Of a stretch of DNA of 64,000 nt, positions 1 through 8,770 are shown in pieces. How positions within the stretch are numbered: position 1 is the first letter of the stretch; each line of letters opens with the position of its first letter. The notes beneath the pieces are model-generated. The model did not search any database. It worked only from the letters and a program-made list of their open reading frames with translations, and had not been told where the DNA came from. Position numbers and translations under genes: made by a program. This DNA is from an uncultured Chloroflexota bacterium (GTDB lineage Bacteria > Chloroflexota > Anaerolineae > Anaerolineales > Anaerolineaceae). The stretch covers positions 1 through 64,000 of the forward strand of contig CADACE010000012.1 of the NCBI GenBank assembly GCA_902786265.1, in the 5' to 3' direction.

Positions 1-475
1 CTGCGGTTGTGACGGTATCGCTGCCGCTTACGAAGCCATCGAAGCCGGCGACATGGCCTGCACCGTTGCCAACAACGGCTACCTGCTCATGGGCTATGGT
101 GCTTCCTACGCTTACCAGGCCGCGAAGAACGGTCTCGTTCTGGAAAACCCGGTCATCAAGACCCAGGCTGTCCTTGTCACCGCTGACAACGTTGCCGAAT
201 ACAAGGCCATGTTCATCGACGGCACCCCGGAATACGATTTCGACGATCTGAGCTTCTGCGTTCTCTCCGAACACCCCAGCTTCGCCGAACTCGCTGCTGA
301 AGCCGAAGCCGAACCCGCAGCCGAAGCCCAGGAGGAAGAACTCAATTGGGACACAATTATGGCTGAAATCGAAAAAGGGATCGAGAATGGTGAAGAAGGC
401 GCTGAGGAAGCAAAAGAATTGGTAGACTTTCTCAAATCTCTTTATGAGCAGTTTACCGCCGAAGGCAGCAATTAA
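1..475 (+). CDS. Sugar ABC transporter substrate-binding protein, C-terminal part (5' truncated by window edge)
   Basis: The reading frame is open from base 2 and ends at a TAA. The visible 157 residues begin in the last lobe of a periplasmic-binding-protein fold; the stretch CDGIAAAYEAIEAGDM is typical of the RbsB/XylF class. After about residue 95 comes an Ala/Glu-rich linker, then an acidic helical tail ending FTAEGSN, which is not part of the usual fold. It is followed by a hairpin terminator and then by the permease and ATPase genes, so it most likely supplies the binding protein for that importer. The substrate cannot be read from this fragment; a pentose or similar sugar is inferred from the downstream FGGY kinase. 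Confidence 0.8.
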   Translation, partial: CGCDGIAAAYEAIEAGDMACTVANNGYLLMGYGASYAYQAAKNGLVLENPVIKTQAVLVTADNVAEYKAMFIDGTPEYDFDDLSFCVLSEHPSFAELAAEAEAEPAAEAQEEELNWDTIMAEIEKGIENGEEGAEEAKELVDFLKSLYEQFTAEGSN

Positions 476-509
476 TACCGGTTTTTGTGAGATTATGATA
501 TAAATAATT

Positions 510-551
510 CCGTGGACCGCCTCATTTCCGGGATGGTCCACGGAAATTTTC
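510..551 (+). terminator. Hairpin terminator after the binding-protein gene
   Basis: The arms CCGTGGACC (510-518) and GGTCCACGG (535-543) form a 9-bp perfect stem, followed by AAATTTT. Its place between the binding-protein gene and the permease gene suggests partial termination, giving more binding protein than membrane components. Confidence 0.75.
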
Positions 552-668
552 GTTCTGTGAGAAGATTGAAGAATGCTTTTCAAATCAATCGAACCGGGTA
601 TTTTCTTCCGCCGCACTGAACCAACCGCTGCGTAATTACAGCAGGAAAACATTTACTAAGGAGCCTTT

Positions 669-1694
669 ATGAACCTATTTTCCAAAAGAGACACGAAATC
701 CATGACTGTCGCGGAGCAGTTTGTCTCCAAAGTCGAGCAGGAAGCCCGATCCAACAAGATCCGGGTTTACGCTCCGATGATTTTGCTGGTTTTCATGACG
801 ATCGTGTTTTCTATCTATGACAGTCATTTCTTCTCGATGAAGAACCTGATCAACGTACTTGGTCAAATGGCCGTTCCGCTGATTCTCGCTACCGGACTCA
901 CCTTCGTGCTTTTGCTCGGACGGATCGACCTTTCCGTGGAAGGTGTAATGGGGCTCGTCGGGTCCTGTATTTCCCTGCTGATCCTGAATTCCCGGAATGC
1001 CAATGACTGGGGCATCTGGGGCGTGATCCTTCCGCTGCTTCTTGGTACAATTTGCGGATTCATTACCGGGTTCCTGCATGTAAAGCTGAAGATAGCGTCC
1101 TTCATCATCACTTACGCTATCAGCACCATTGTTTCCGGTATTGCTGTTCTGCTCTATAACAGCCGCCCGGCAACCGTCAAAGCACAGTGGATCATAGACG
1201 CTTCTCAGACGTATTTTCTGAAGATCCCGCTCATCACCTGGATCGCCATCGTTTTTTACCTGATCTGCGCAGTCATTCTGAACTACACCGCCTTTGGACG
1301 CGCTGTTTACGCCATCGGTGACAATGAAGCCGCAGCAGCAGCCTCAGGTATCAATGTACAGAAAGTCGTCATCGAGGTCTTCATCCTCAGCGGGTTCGCA
1401 GCCAGCCTTGCCGGCCTGGTCGCGCTGATCCGGCTGAAACTCGGACAGGTTTCCCTCGGCGAAAACCAGATGTTCCCCTGCATCACCGCACTGGTTGTGG
1501 GCGGCACATCCCTCAGCGGCGGGAAAGGCGGAATGCTTCAGACCATGGTCGGGATCCTGATCTACATGGAACTGCTCAACTTCCTGACCATCATCGGTGT
1601 CAGTGCCGACTATAAAAACGCTATCCAGGGCGTGATCATCATTATCGCAGTCGCCCTCACCATCACCCGCGGCCGCAAGGTCATCGCGAAATAA
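669..1694 (+). CDS. Sugar ABC transporter permease (RbsC/XylH family)
   Basis: This 341-residue polytopic membrane protein belongs to the branched-chain/ribose-type permease family. It has an N-terminal cytoplasmic stretch of about 35 residues and then about nine hydrophobic segments. Family marks are LLGRIDLSVEGVMGLVG near residue 80 and the conserved loop TALVVGGTSLSGGKGG near residue 270, the usual ATPase-contact region. The start ATG has an AAGGAG ribosome site 6 bases upstream. The ATPase gene begins 10 bases after its stop. It would form the channel of an importer together with the second permease at 3246-4214. Confidence 0.9.
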   Translation: MNLFSKRDTKSMTVAEQFVSKVEQEARSNKIRVYAPMILLVFMTIVFSIYDSHFFSMKNLINVLGQMAVPLILATGLTFVLLLGRIDLSVEGVMGLVGSCISLLILNSRNANDWGIWGVILPLLLGTICGFITGFLHVKLKIASFIITYAISTIVSGIAVLLYNSRPATVKAQWIIDASQTYFLKIPLITWIAIVFYLICAVILNYTAFGRAVYAIGDNEAAAAASGINVQKVVIEVFILSGFAASLAGLVALIRLKLGQVSLGENQMFPCITALVVGGTSLSGGKGGMLQTMVGILIYMELLNFLTIIGVSADYKNAIQGVIIIIAVALTITRGRKVIAK

Positions 1695-1704
1695 GGAGGG
1701 GACC

Positions 1705-3231
1705 ATGGAAAAAGAACTGCTTTTCAAAACAAATAACATCGGGAAAATCTACGGCACCAACACCGTTCTCGAGGGGATCAATGTGGAATTTCACCGCGGT
1801 GAGATCGTCGGGCTGATCGGCGAAAACGGAGCGGGAAAATCGACCCTGATGAAAATTATCGCCGGTGTGGAAAATGCTTCCATGGGTACGATGGAAATGC
1901 ACGGCAAACCCTTCAAAGCCTCATCCATGCTGGATGCCAACAAACACGGCATCGGTATGGTTTTCCAGGAACAATCCCTGATTTCCAACCTTTCAGCCGC
2001 CCAGAACATTTTCCTCGGTCGGGAAAAGGATTTCTCCACATTGGGTATGGTCAATTGGGCAAAAATGAACGCAGCCGCACGTGCTGCCCTGGATAAACTC
2101 GGGTTAAGCCATATTTCTCCTTCCCAAAAGATCAGCGATATGCCTTTCGCGATGCGCCAGATGGTCGAGATCACCAAGGTGCTGGATATCGTTTCCGAAA
2201 CCGCCAATGACAAAGCCCTGATCCTGCTGGACGAGCCGACGACTGTCCTTACCGACGAAGAAATGAAGATCCTCTTTGAACAGGTCCGCATGATGAAGGA
2301 AAAAGGCAACTGCATCATCTTTATTTCCCACCGTCTGCAGGAAGTTCTGGACCTCACCGACCGCATTTATGTTTTCAAAGACGGCCATCTGACCGGAGAA
2401 GTGGAAACGAAGGACGCGGATGAATATAAATTGTATGAAATGATGGTCGGACGGGAAACCAACGGGGAATATTACGTTTCCCAGCGTCAGACTGTTCCGA
2501 CAGATGATGTGGTCCTGGAAGTGGAAAATCTCGCCATGTTCGGTTCCTTCAAGGATGTATCCTTTAAACTGCACAAAGGCGAAGTTCTCGGGCTTTACGG
2601 TGTGGAAGGCTCCGGAAAAGAAGACGTCTGCGCTGTTATCAGCGGTGATGAAGCAAAGACCGAAGGCGTCATTCGCGTGAACGGAAAAGAAGTCAAGTTC
2701 GGTTCACCTTCTGATGCCCGAAAGCATGGCATCCTCTCCGTCCCGAGAGACCGCCGCGATGAGGGGATCATCGGGATCCTGCCGATCAATGAAAACATCT
2801 CCGTTTCCAATTACGGAAAGAATGCCACAGCAGGTCTGATCTCCAACAAAAAACAGATCGAAAATGCCAAGGGCTGGATCAAAGATCTCGGCATTAAATG
2901 CGAAGGACCGAACCAGCGCATCAGCAACCTTTCCGGGGGCAACGCGCAAAAGGTCATCTTTGCCCGGGTGCTGGATTCCGAATGTCCGATCCTGATCCTG
3001 GACCATCCGACCCGCGGTGTCGATATCGGCGCAAAAGGAGATATTTACAGCCTCATCCGGGATATTACGGAAAAAGGCTTCTCGGTGCTGCTGATGGGTG
3101 ATACGCTGGATGAGTGTCTGGGACTGGCAAGCCGCATTATCGTCATGAAAGACGGACTGGTAACAGCGGAATTTGACTGCCCGGCAGACAACAAACCGGA
3201 TCAGGTTGAAGTCGTACAGAAAATGTTATAA
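1705..3231 (+). CDS. Sugar ABC transporter ATP-binding protein (RbsA/XylG/MglA type, two ABC domains)
   Basis: This 508-residue tandem ABC ATPase drives sugar import. Domain 1 has Walker A GENGAGKST near residue 40, Walker B LLDEPTT near 175 and a degenerate signature (ISDMPFAMRQ). Domain 2 has the altered Walker A GVEGSGKED expected for this family, a good signature LSGGNAQKVIFAR, and LDHPTRGVDIG in place of the more usual MDEPTRGID. This asymmetry is normal for RbsA-type proteins. A GGAGGGG ribosome site precedes the ATG. It lies between two permease genes, suggesting a heterodimeric channel. Confidence 0.92.
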   Translation: MEKELLFKTNNIGKIYGTNTVLEGINVEFHRGEIVGLIGENGAGKSTLMKIIAGVENASMGTMEMHGKPFKASSMLDANKHGIGMVFQEQSLISNLSAAQNIFLGREKDFSTLGMVNWAKMNAAARAALDKLGLSHISPSQKISDMPFAMRQMVEITKVLDIVSETANDKALILLDEPTTVLTDEEMKILFEQVRMMKEKGNCIIFISHRLQEVLDLTDRIYVFKDGHLTGEVETKDADEYKLYEMMVGRETNGEYYVSQRQTVPTDDVVLEVENLAMFGSFKDVSFKLHKGEVLGLYGVEGSGKEDVCAVISGDEAKTEGVIRVNGKEVKFGSPSDARKHGILSVPRDRRDEGIIGILPINENISVSNYGKNATAGLISNKKQIENAKGWIKDLGIKCEGPNQRISNLSGGNAQKVIFARVLDSECPILILDHPTRGVDIGAKGDIYSLIRDITEKGFSVLLMGDTLDECLGLASRIIVMKDGLVTAEFDCPADNKPDQVEVVQKML

Positions 3232-3245
3232 AACAGGAGCACATC

Positions 3246-4214
3246 ATGGAAAAAACAAAACCTTCATTCAAAAGCTTATTTATCCAGAACATTTACATCC
3301 TGAGTGCTGTCCTGGTCATTGTCGTGTTTTACTTCATCAACCCGAGTTTTCTCTCGCTGTATTCCATCCAGAACATGACGACGGAACTTGCTCCGCTGCT
3401 TCCGATGGCCTGCGGGATCGCCTTTGTCCTGTATGCGGGATCCATTGACCTCTCCATCGGGGCTGTGGCATCCGCGGTCTGTGTCATCACCGGGCTGAAT
3501 GTGGGCGAGAAGGGCAACATCATGATCCTGTATATGCTGCTCTTCGGCGTGATGATCGGGCTCATCAACGGGCTTCTGGTCTCCAAAGGCAAGCTGCCTT
3601 CCTTTATCGTGACCCTTTGTGCCCAAAGCATCTACCGCGCCATCGCCATCATCCTCTCCAACCCGCATGGCGGCGGTTCCAAGAACATTCCGCTCAAACA
3701 GCGTGTGGTCGTCAACTGGGCTACAAATAAAGTTTTGGGTCTGCCGATCCTCTTCTGGATCGCGGTCCTTATTTTGATCATCTGTATAATCATCGAACGG
3801 AAGACCGCCATCGGCAAATCGATTTTTGCCATCGGAGCCAATGAAAAAGCTGCCCGTATGGCCGGTGTGAATGTGACTTTGATGAAAATCTGCGCATTCA
3901 TCCTTTGCAGCGTCGGTGCGGCCATCGGCGGCGTCATGTACACCTACAAGCTCAAGAGCTCTGTCCCGACCATCGGAGACAACCTGTACATGATGGCGAT
4001 CTCTTCTGTTGCGCTGGGCGGTACACTCTTTTCCGGTGGGAAAGGCTCTGCCCTGAGAACGCTGATCGGTGTCCTGACCGTTACTGCCATTTCGTCAGGT
4101 ATGAACATGGCAGGCGTCAATCCGCTGTGGAAGAATGTCGTTTACGGTATCGTCCTCATTGCCGCGGTCGCGATCAACTCTGAAAAGGGCGGAAGAGACC
4201 TGATCATCAAGTAA
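3246..4214 (+). CDS. Sugar ABC transporter permease (RbsC/XylH family), second subunit
   Basis: This 322-residue membrane protein is a paralogue of the permease at 669-1694, with about nine hydrophobic segments. It carries the family motifs YAGSIDLSIGAVASAVC near residue 65 and ALGGTLFSGGKGSALRTLIG near residue 255. Its start lies 14 bases after the ATPase gene, with an AGGAG ribosome site. Two different permeases around one ATPase point to a heterodimeric transmembrane unit. The substrate is probably a sugar, by context. Confidence 0.9.
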   Translation: MEKTKPSFKSLFIQNIYILSAVLVIVVFYFINPSFLSLYSIQNMTTELAPLLPMACGIAFVLYAGSIDLSIGAVASAVCVITGLNVGEKGNIMILYMLLFGVMIGLINGLLVSKGKLPSFIVTLCAQSIYRAIAIILSNPHGGGSKNIPLKQRVVVNWATNKVLGLPILFWIAVLILIICIIIERKTAIGKSIFAIGANEKAARMAGVNVTLMKICAFILCSVGAAIGGVMYTYKLKSSVPTIGDNLYMMAISSVALGGTLFSGGKGSALRTLIGVLTVTAISSGMNMAGVNPLWKNVVYGIVLIAAVAINSEKGGRDLIIK

Positions 4215-4362
4215 AAACGAGATACAGGAATAAGGTGTATTTGGTCTGATTTCCAAAGAAGCCTGAAATATAAAAAAAAATGAGAGGTCAGAAGCATCGG
4301 GAGGAATTTATCAGTCAATTATCCCCTGTTCCTGACTTCTCACTGCTGAACAAGGAGATGTT

Positions 4363-4764
4363 ATGGGAGAAATATACGAAATTCATCACATATGTATTCA
4401 CGCGAAAAATCTTGACGAAAGCATCGCTTTTTACCGTGATATGTTCGGTTTTACCCTGTTCGGGAGGGAATCCTCCGACGTTGACGAATATGCCATGCTG
4501 AAGCTGGGCAGCTCCCGTCTGGAACTGATCCAGCCCAAACCGCAGAAAGATGATGATTTCGGTGACCGCGGCTCCATCGCGCATATCGGGCTGGGCGTCC
4601 ATGACATCGATTCTGTTGTGGCAGACCTTCGCGCCAAAGGCGTACAGTTCCTCAGCGACGAGATCGAAGATAAAGACGCCCCGCTGGGCGGACTGCGCGC
4701 GATCCAGCTGCACGGCCCCGCCGGAGAACATATAAACTTATACGAGTGGAAACGGGAGATATGA
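4363..4764 (+). CDS. VOC (glyoxalase/bleomycin-resistance) family protein
   Basis: This 133-residue vicinal-oxygen-chelate fold protein has two beta-alpha-beta-beta-beta modules. Probable metal ligands are His in EIHHICIH near the N-terminus, Glu in SRLELIQ near residue 50, His in IAHIGLGV near 73 and Glu in GEHINLYEW near 125. The spacing resembles methylmalonyl-CoA epimerase and glyoxalase I relatives, but the reaction cannot be fixed. AAGGAG precedes the ATG. Its stop overlaps the start of the FGGY kinase gene, so translational coupling and a shared pathway with the imported sugar are likely. Confidence 0.8.
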   Translation: MGEIYEIHHICIHAKNLDESIAFYRDMFGFTLFGRESSDVDEYAMLKLGSSRLELIQPKPQKDDDFGDRGSIAHIGLGVHDIDSVVADLRAKGVQFLSDEIEDKDAPLGGLRAIQLHGPAGEHINLYEWKREI

Positions 4765-6269
4765 TGGATCATTTACTCGGTATTGACCTCGGGACCTCCA
4801 GTCTGAAAACCATTGTGCTTTCGCGGGAAGGGGTTGTCCTCTCATCAGACGCGGTCGACTATCAGTTCGACAGCCCGGTTCAGGGATATGCGGAACAGGA
4901 TCCTCGGGTCTGGTGGAATGCCTGTGTGACCACCATTATCAACGCGGTCCGCAGTGCAGGCATCAGTGCCGCGGACATCCGCTCTATCGGGTTTTCCGGG
5001 CAGATGCATGGTGTCGTCGTACTGGACAAAGACTATCAGGTCATTCGGCCTGCCATTTTGCACTGCGATGCGCGCTCCGGTGAACAGGTAGACCGGATCA
5101 ATGGAAATATCCCGTTGGAACTGCGTCAGAGACTTTTCCGCAATCCGGTCTATCCCGGTTTTATGCTCACTTCCCTCTTATGGATGCGGGACAATGAGCC
5201 GGAGAATTTTGAACATATCGCCCACGTCTGTTCTCCAAAGGACTACATCCGATATCTGTTGACCGGTGTTTTTTCCTCAGAATATTCGGATGCCTCTGCT
5301 ACCCTGCTTTTTGACATTGAAAACAACTGCTGGTCTGAGGAAATACTGACGCTGAGCGGTTTGCCGCGTGAGATATTCCCTCACTGCACCGAACCGACCG
5401 CGGTTGTCGGAAAAATCAGCCCCTCAGCCGCAGCTGTCACCGGACTGTCGGAAGATACTCTGGTTGCAGCCGGCGGCGGTGACCTGACCATGATGGCAGT
5501 CGGCAACGGTATGGTCCGCAACGGAGACGGGATTCTGAACATCGGTACGTCCGGTCAGGTTTCTTTCCAGATCGACCAGCCGGTCATCAACCCCGCGCTC
5601 AACACCAATATGTTCTCCTCTTATCACTCCGGACGCTGGGTCCTTTACGGGGCAACCATGAGTGCCGGGCTGTGCCTGAAATGGTGGCGCAATACCACCG
5701 GGAACCCGCCCTATGATATGGTCAATGAAATGGTGGCGCAGACTCCTCCCGGTTCCCGCGGCGTGATATTTTATCCTTACCTCAACGGAGAACGCTGCCC
5801 GCATCTTATGTCCGACATCAGCTCATGTTTTCTGGGCGTAAATGCCTCCACCGGTTACGGAGAAATGACGCGTGCCGTTATGGAAGGAGTTGTTTTCAAC
5901 CTGCGGCAGTGTGCTGAGATCTGCGCCGGCCTTGGTTTTTCCGCGGACACCTACCTTGCCTCCGGAGGAGCCGCCCGCAGTGATAACTGGACACAGATCA
6001 TGGCGGATATCTTCAATAAACCGGTCAAACGGGTCATCGGCGAAGAACAGGCATGCCTGGGCGCAGCTCTGACAGCGGGGGTAGGCGCCGGTTTCTGGAG
6101 TTCCATCCCGGAAGCGGCTGATGCGGTTGTGCGCTATCAGGACCGCATTTTCACACCCATTGCAGCCAATACGGCCATTTATGATGAGTATTACGAGATC
6201 TTCCGCGACACATTTCCGGTCTTCAGCCGGAACCTGCAGAAGCTGACAAATCTTGGCAGGAAAATTTAG
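4764..6269 (+). CDS. xylB: Xylulokinase-type FGGY carbohydrate kinase
   Basis: This is an FGGY-family sugar kinase of about 502 residues that phosphorylates a keto-sugar, probably D-xylulose. It has the N-terminal phosphate loop GIDLGTSSLKTIVL, the xylulokinase mark GFSGQMHGVVVLD near residue 80, ATP-site glycines in GGGDLTMMAVGNG near 240, and SGGAARSDNWTQIMADIF near 405. An in-frame GTG lies at 4746, but the ATG at 4764 has GGGAG 5 bases upstream and touches the VOC stop codon. No isomerase gene follows. Xylulose is inferred from the GQMHG motif and the transporter; a related ketose is possible. Confidence 0.85.
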   Translation: MDHLLGIDLGTSSLKTIVLSREGVVLSSDAVDYQFDSPVQGYAEQDPRVWWNACVTTIINAVRSAGISAADIRSIGFSGQMHGVVVLDKDYQVIRPAILHCDARSGEQVDRINGNIPLELRQRLFRNPVYPGFMLTSLLWMRDNEPENFEHIAHVCSPKDYIRYLLTGVFSSEYSDASATLLFDIENNCWSEEILTLSGLPREIFPHCTEPTAVVGKISPSAAAVTGLSEDTLVAAGGGDLTMMAVGNGMVRNGDGILNIGTSGQVSFQIDQPVINPALNTNMFSSYHSGRWVLYGATMSAGLCLKWWRNTTGNPPYDMVNEMVAQTPPGSRGVIFYPYLNGERCPHLMSDISSCFLGVNASTGYGEMTRAVMEGVVFNLRQCAEICAGLGFSADTYLASGGAARSDNWTQIMADIFNKPVKRVIGEEQACLGAALTAGVGAGFWSSIPEAADAVVRYQDRIFTPIAANTAIYDEYYEIFRDTFPVFSRNLQKLTNLGRKI

Positions 6270-6301
6270 AATTCAGAAATCAGACTGCTGCTGTGATTTA
6301 T

Positions 6302-6344
6302 GGGGACGGTTCCGAGCACATGATCAGCATGAGGGACCGTTCCC
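6302..6344 (+). terminator. Imperfect inverted repeat after the kinase gene
   Basis: GGGGACGGTTCC (6302-6313) faces GGGACCGTTCCC (6333-6344) with mismatches. A T-run is lacking, so this is only a weak terminator candidate. It lies in the 246-base gap between the kinase and diguanylate cyclase genes, which also holds a TATAAT at 6424-6429 that could be the -10 box for the next gene. Confidence 0.35.
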
Positions 6345-6515
6345 GGTCTCCGGGCTTATGTTCCGGTCACCATACACACCTGTCAGATTTAGAGGGGATC
6401 AATTGTTTCGGCGGTTTTGATGTTATAATAAAAATACTGTGTTGAAGGTTCAACAGGATAATCCTATAGATGTCAGGAAATATTTTCAAAACGATACGTC
6501 ACAAAAGGAGGTCAG

Positions 6516-7652
6516 ATGGCAACAGCAATTCATATCGAAATTGACGCATTATTCCTTCTGATTCTTTGTGTCATTACATGGCAGATCACACACAGCGTCA
6601 GCCAGCAAATGAACCGTATCCTTTTCCGCTACGTTGTCTTTGGAGACATGACCATTCTGGCTCTTGACATAATCTGGATGCTTGTCGAAGGACAAACCTT
6701 CCCCGGTGCACGGTTCCTCAACAACATCATCAATGCCATCTACCTGGGCGGTGTCGTCATTATGGGCGGCGTATGGTACCTTTATGTACTGGAAAACCTC
6801 GGGTACAAGCTTACGAGGAAACTGGTTTTGTCGACACTGTTTCCCGGCTTTGTTTTTACCGTCATCAACCTGATCTCAATGAAAACGGGCTGGATCTTTT
6901 ACATCAATGAGGACAATTGTTACATCAGGGGACCGTTTTTTTACATTCAAACCATTGCAGCGCTTTTGAACCTGTTTGTGTCAATGGTTCACCTGATAGT
7001 CTTCTATTTCAGACCTCAGACAAAGATTTCCAAAGCCAATATTCTCAAGCTCATGAGCTTTTACATCGTTCCTTTCCTCGGGACCCTGATTGCTCTGCCT
7101 TTTTCCGGTATGCCCGGAACCTGGACCTGCGCGGCGGTTTCCGTGATCCTGATATACATGGATGACCAGGATAGTGCGATCCTGCGGGACAGCCTCACCG
7201 GATTGAACAACCGCAAGACACTGGAATCCACCTTTGCTTCCTATATCCGGCAAATTACAGAAGTCAAAAATCTGTTCCTTTTCATCATGGATCTGAACAG
7301 TTTCAAACAGATCAATGATACCTACGGCCACACAGTCGGTGATCAGGCGCTGGTGGATACAGCGAAAATCATCACCCGTTCCATGAAAGGAATGCAGGGT
7401 ATTGTTGTCCGTTACGGCGGCGATGAATTCGTCGTCATGGGATTTTTACCCGGAAGCGCAGAAGCTGTAAACTATGAGAAACAGGTAAAACAGGATTTTG
7501 AAAACTGGAACAAAGAGCATGACAACCCCTATTCCCTTTCCACCTGTATCGGATGGAGCAAATACCAGGAAGGGCAGGAATTGAATGATCTGATAGCCAA
7601 AGCGGATGAAAAACTGTATCAGGAAAAACGGTACCGAAAAGCGGGACGCTAA
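6516..7652 (+). CDS. Membrane-bound GGDEF diguanylate cyclase
   Basis: This 378-residue protein should make cyclic di-GMP from two GTP. Residues 1-215 hold about seven hydrophobic segments forming a membrane sensor-like part. A GGDEF domain follows from about residue 222 (RDSLTGLNNR), with the intact active-site loop RYGGDEF at 299-305 and the conserved NDTYGHTVGD. The inhibitory I-site RxxD is absent: the matching positions read GMQG, so product feedback is not expected. AAGGAGG lies just before the ATG. The lipid kinase gene starts 24 bases downstream, probably in the same transcript. Confidence 0.9.
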   Translation: MATAIHIEIDALFLLILCVITWQITHSVSQQMNRILFRYVVFGDMTILALDIIWMLVEGQTFPGARFLNNIINAIYLGGVVIMGGVWYLYVLENLGYKLTRKLVLSTLFPGFVFTVINLISMKTGWIFYINEDNCYIRGPFFYIQTIAALLNLFVSMVHLIVFYFRPQTKISKANILKLMSFYIVPFLGTLIALPFSGMPGTWTCAAVSVILIYMDDQDSAILRDSLTGLNNRKTLESTFASYIRQITEVKNLFLFIMDLNSFKQINDTYGHTVGDQALVDTAKIITRSMKGMQGIVVRYGGDEFVVMGFLPGSAEAVNYEKQVKQDFENWNKEHDNPYSLSTCIGWSKYQEGQELNDLIAKADEKLYQEKRYRKAGR

Positions 7653-7676
7653 AAAGCAAGAAGAGAGACAGATCAT

Positions 7677-8591
7677 ATGAGTACCGGAAGAAAAAAGGCT
7701 TTAATTTTATTGAACACATCCTCCGGCACAGGCAGAGCTGCAACATACACGCTGGAGATCATCAAGCATTTCGCCCAAAACGGATATGAACCGATCCTCT
7801 ACCCGATCATCCCCAAAAGCAGCCTGGTTTCCGAAAAGCTCCTCCCGGAATATGAAGATCAGCTGGATATTGTTTTGTGCAGCGGCGGCGACGGAACGCT
7901 GAACCATGTGGTCCAAAGCCTCATGCATATGAAAAACCGCCCGCTGCTTTCTTATATTCCGACCGGCAGTACCAACGATTTTGCCAAGGGGCTTTCCATC
8001 CCCGTGGAATTTGAAAAAGCGCTGGACACAGTTTTCAACGGGAACCGTTTCCGATATGATATCGGCAAATTTAACGACAGCTACTTTAACTATATCGCGG
8101 CATTCGGTGCATTTTCCGCAGTCAGCTACGCAACTGATCAGCAGATGAAAAACCTGCTCGGATACGCGGCATACATTCTCAGCGCGCTCGGAGATTTTAC
8201 GGAACATCTCAGCTACAGCTGCCATATGCGTATTGAGACAGAAGGCGAGGTCACGGAAGATGATTATGTCTTCGGAGCGATTTGCAACACAATTTCCGTA
8301 GGCGGGTTCACACTGTTCAAAGACGTCAACACAAAGCTCAATGACGGAAAAATGGAGCTGCTGCTCATCAAAGCGCCCAGGACCCCTGTTGACCTGCAGG
8401 AGACCCTTAACGCGATTTTAAAGGGAATGCTGGACCATCCCAGCATTACGTTCCGTCAGGTCACAAAAGTCACTCTGCACGCGGACAGCAACGTCGCATG
8501 GACTCTTGACGGCGAGTTCGGCGGCACTTACGCAGATGTAAAAGTGGAAGTCCAGCAGCAGGCAATCACCATAATGTCCGGTATCAATTAA
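7677..8591 (+). CDS. Diacylglycerol kinase family lipid kinase (DagK/YegS-like)
   Basis: This 304-residue protein has the diacylglycerol-kinase catalytic domain: GGDGTLNHVVQ near residue 70 is the nucleotide-binding loop and PTGSTNDFAKGL near 97 the second conserved block. The C-terminal beta-rich half includes TLDGEFGG. Such proteins phosphorylate diacylglycerol or another lipid at the inner membrane face; sphingosine- or YegS-like substrates cannot be excluded. It follows the diguanylate cyclase by 24 bases and converges on the lsrF operon, with a bidirectional terminator between them. Confidence 0.88.
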   Translation: MSTGRKKALILLNTSSGTGRAATYTLEIIKHFAQNGYEPILYPIIPKSSLVSEKLLPEYEDQLDIVLCSGGDGTLNHVVQSLMHMKNRPLLSYIPTGSTNDFAKGLSIPVEFEKALDTVFNGNRFRYDIGKFNDSYFNYIAAFGAFSAVSYATDQQMKNLLGYAAYILSALGDFTEHLSYSCHMRIETEGEVTEDDYVFGAICNTISVGGFTLFKDVNTKLNDGKMELLLIKAPRTPVDLQETLNAILKGMLDHPSITFRQVTKVTLHADSNVAWTLDGEFGGTYADVKVEVQQQAITIMSGIN

Positions 8592-8715
8592 CCGGGAGAT
8601 ACAGAATCCCATTCTCAGCTTTCCCGTCAGATCAATGTACTCCGGCAGCGTTTTCTGCTGCATTTCCTTCACCGGCAAACAGCTTTCTTAAACACAATGT
8701 TCCGGAATTTAAAAA

Positions 8716-8752
8716 AAGTGAGTCACGGGGACAGGTCCCGTGACTCACTTCC
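8716..8752 (-). terminator. Strong bidirectional terminator between the lipid kinase gene and lsrF
   Basis: A perfect 14-bp stem, AAGTGAGTCACGGG (8716-8729) with CCCGTGACTCACTT (8737-8750), encloses a 7-base loop. On the minus strand it is followed by seven T residues, making it a convincing end for the lsr transport operon. On the plus strand the tract TTCCTTTC is weaker. Confidence 0.85.
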
Positions 8753-8770
8753 TTTCAAACTATAATTTGA

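Noticed and set aside
4282..4342. GAGAGGTCAG facing CTGACTTCTC before the VOC gene as a riboswitch
   Set aside because: It is a single imperfect stem with a 40-base loop and no known riboswitch core.
4280..4501. Short open frame overlapping the VOC gene start
   Set aside because: It lacks a ribosome site, and the VOC frame has AAGGAG and clear family motifs.
6302..8752. The GGGGACGGTTCC and CGGGGACAGGTCCCG palindromes as copies of a mobile element
   Set aside because: Only two loosely similar hairpins are seen, each at the end of a gene, so terminator function explains them.
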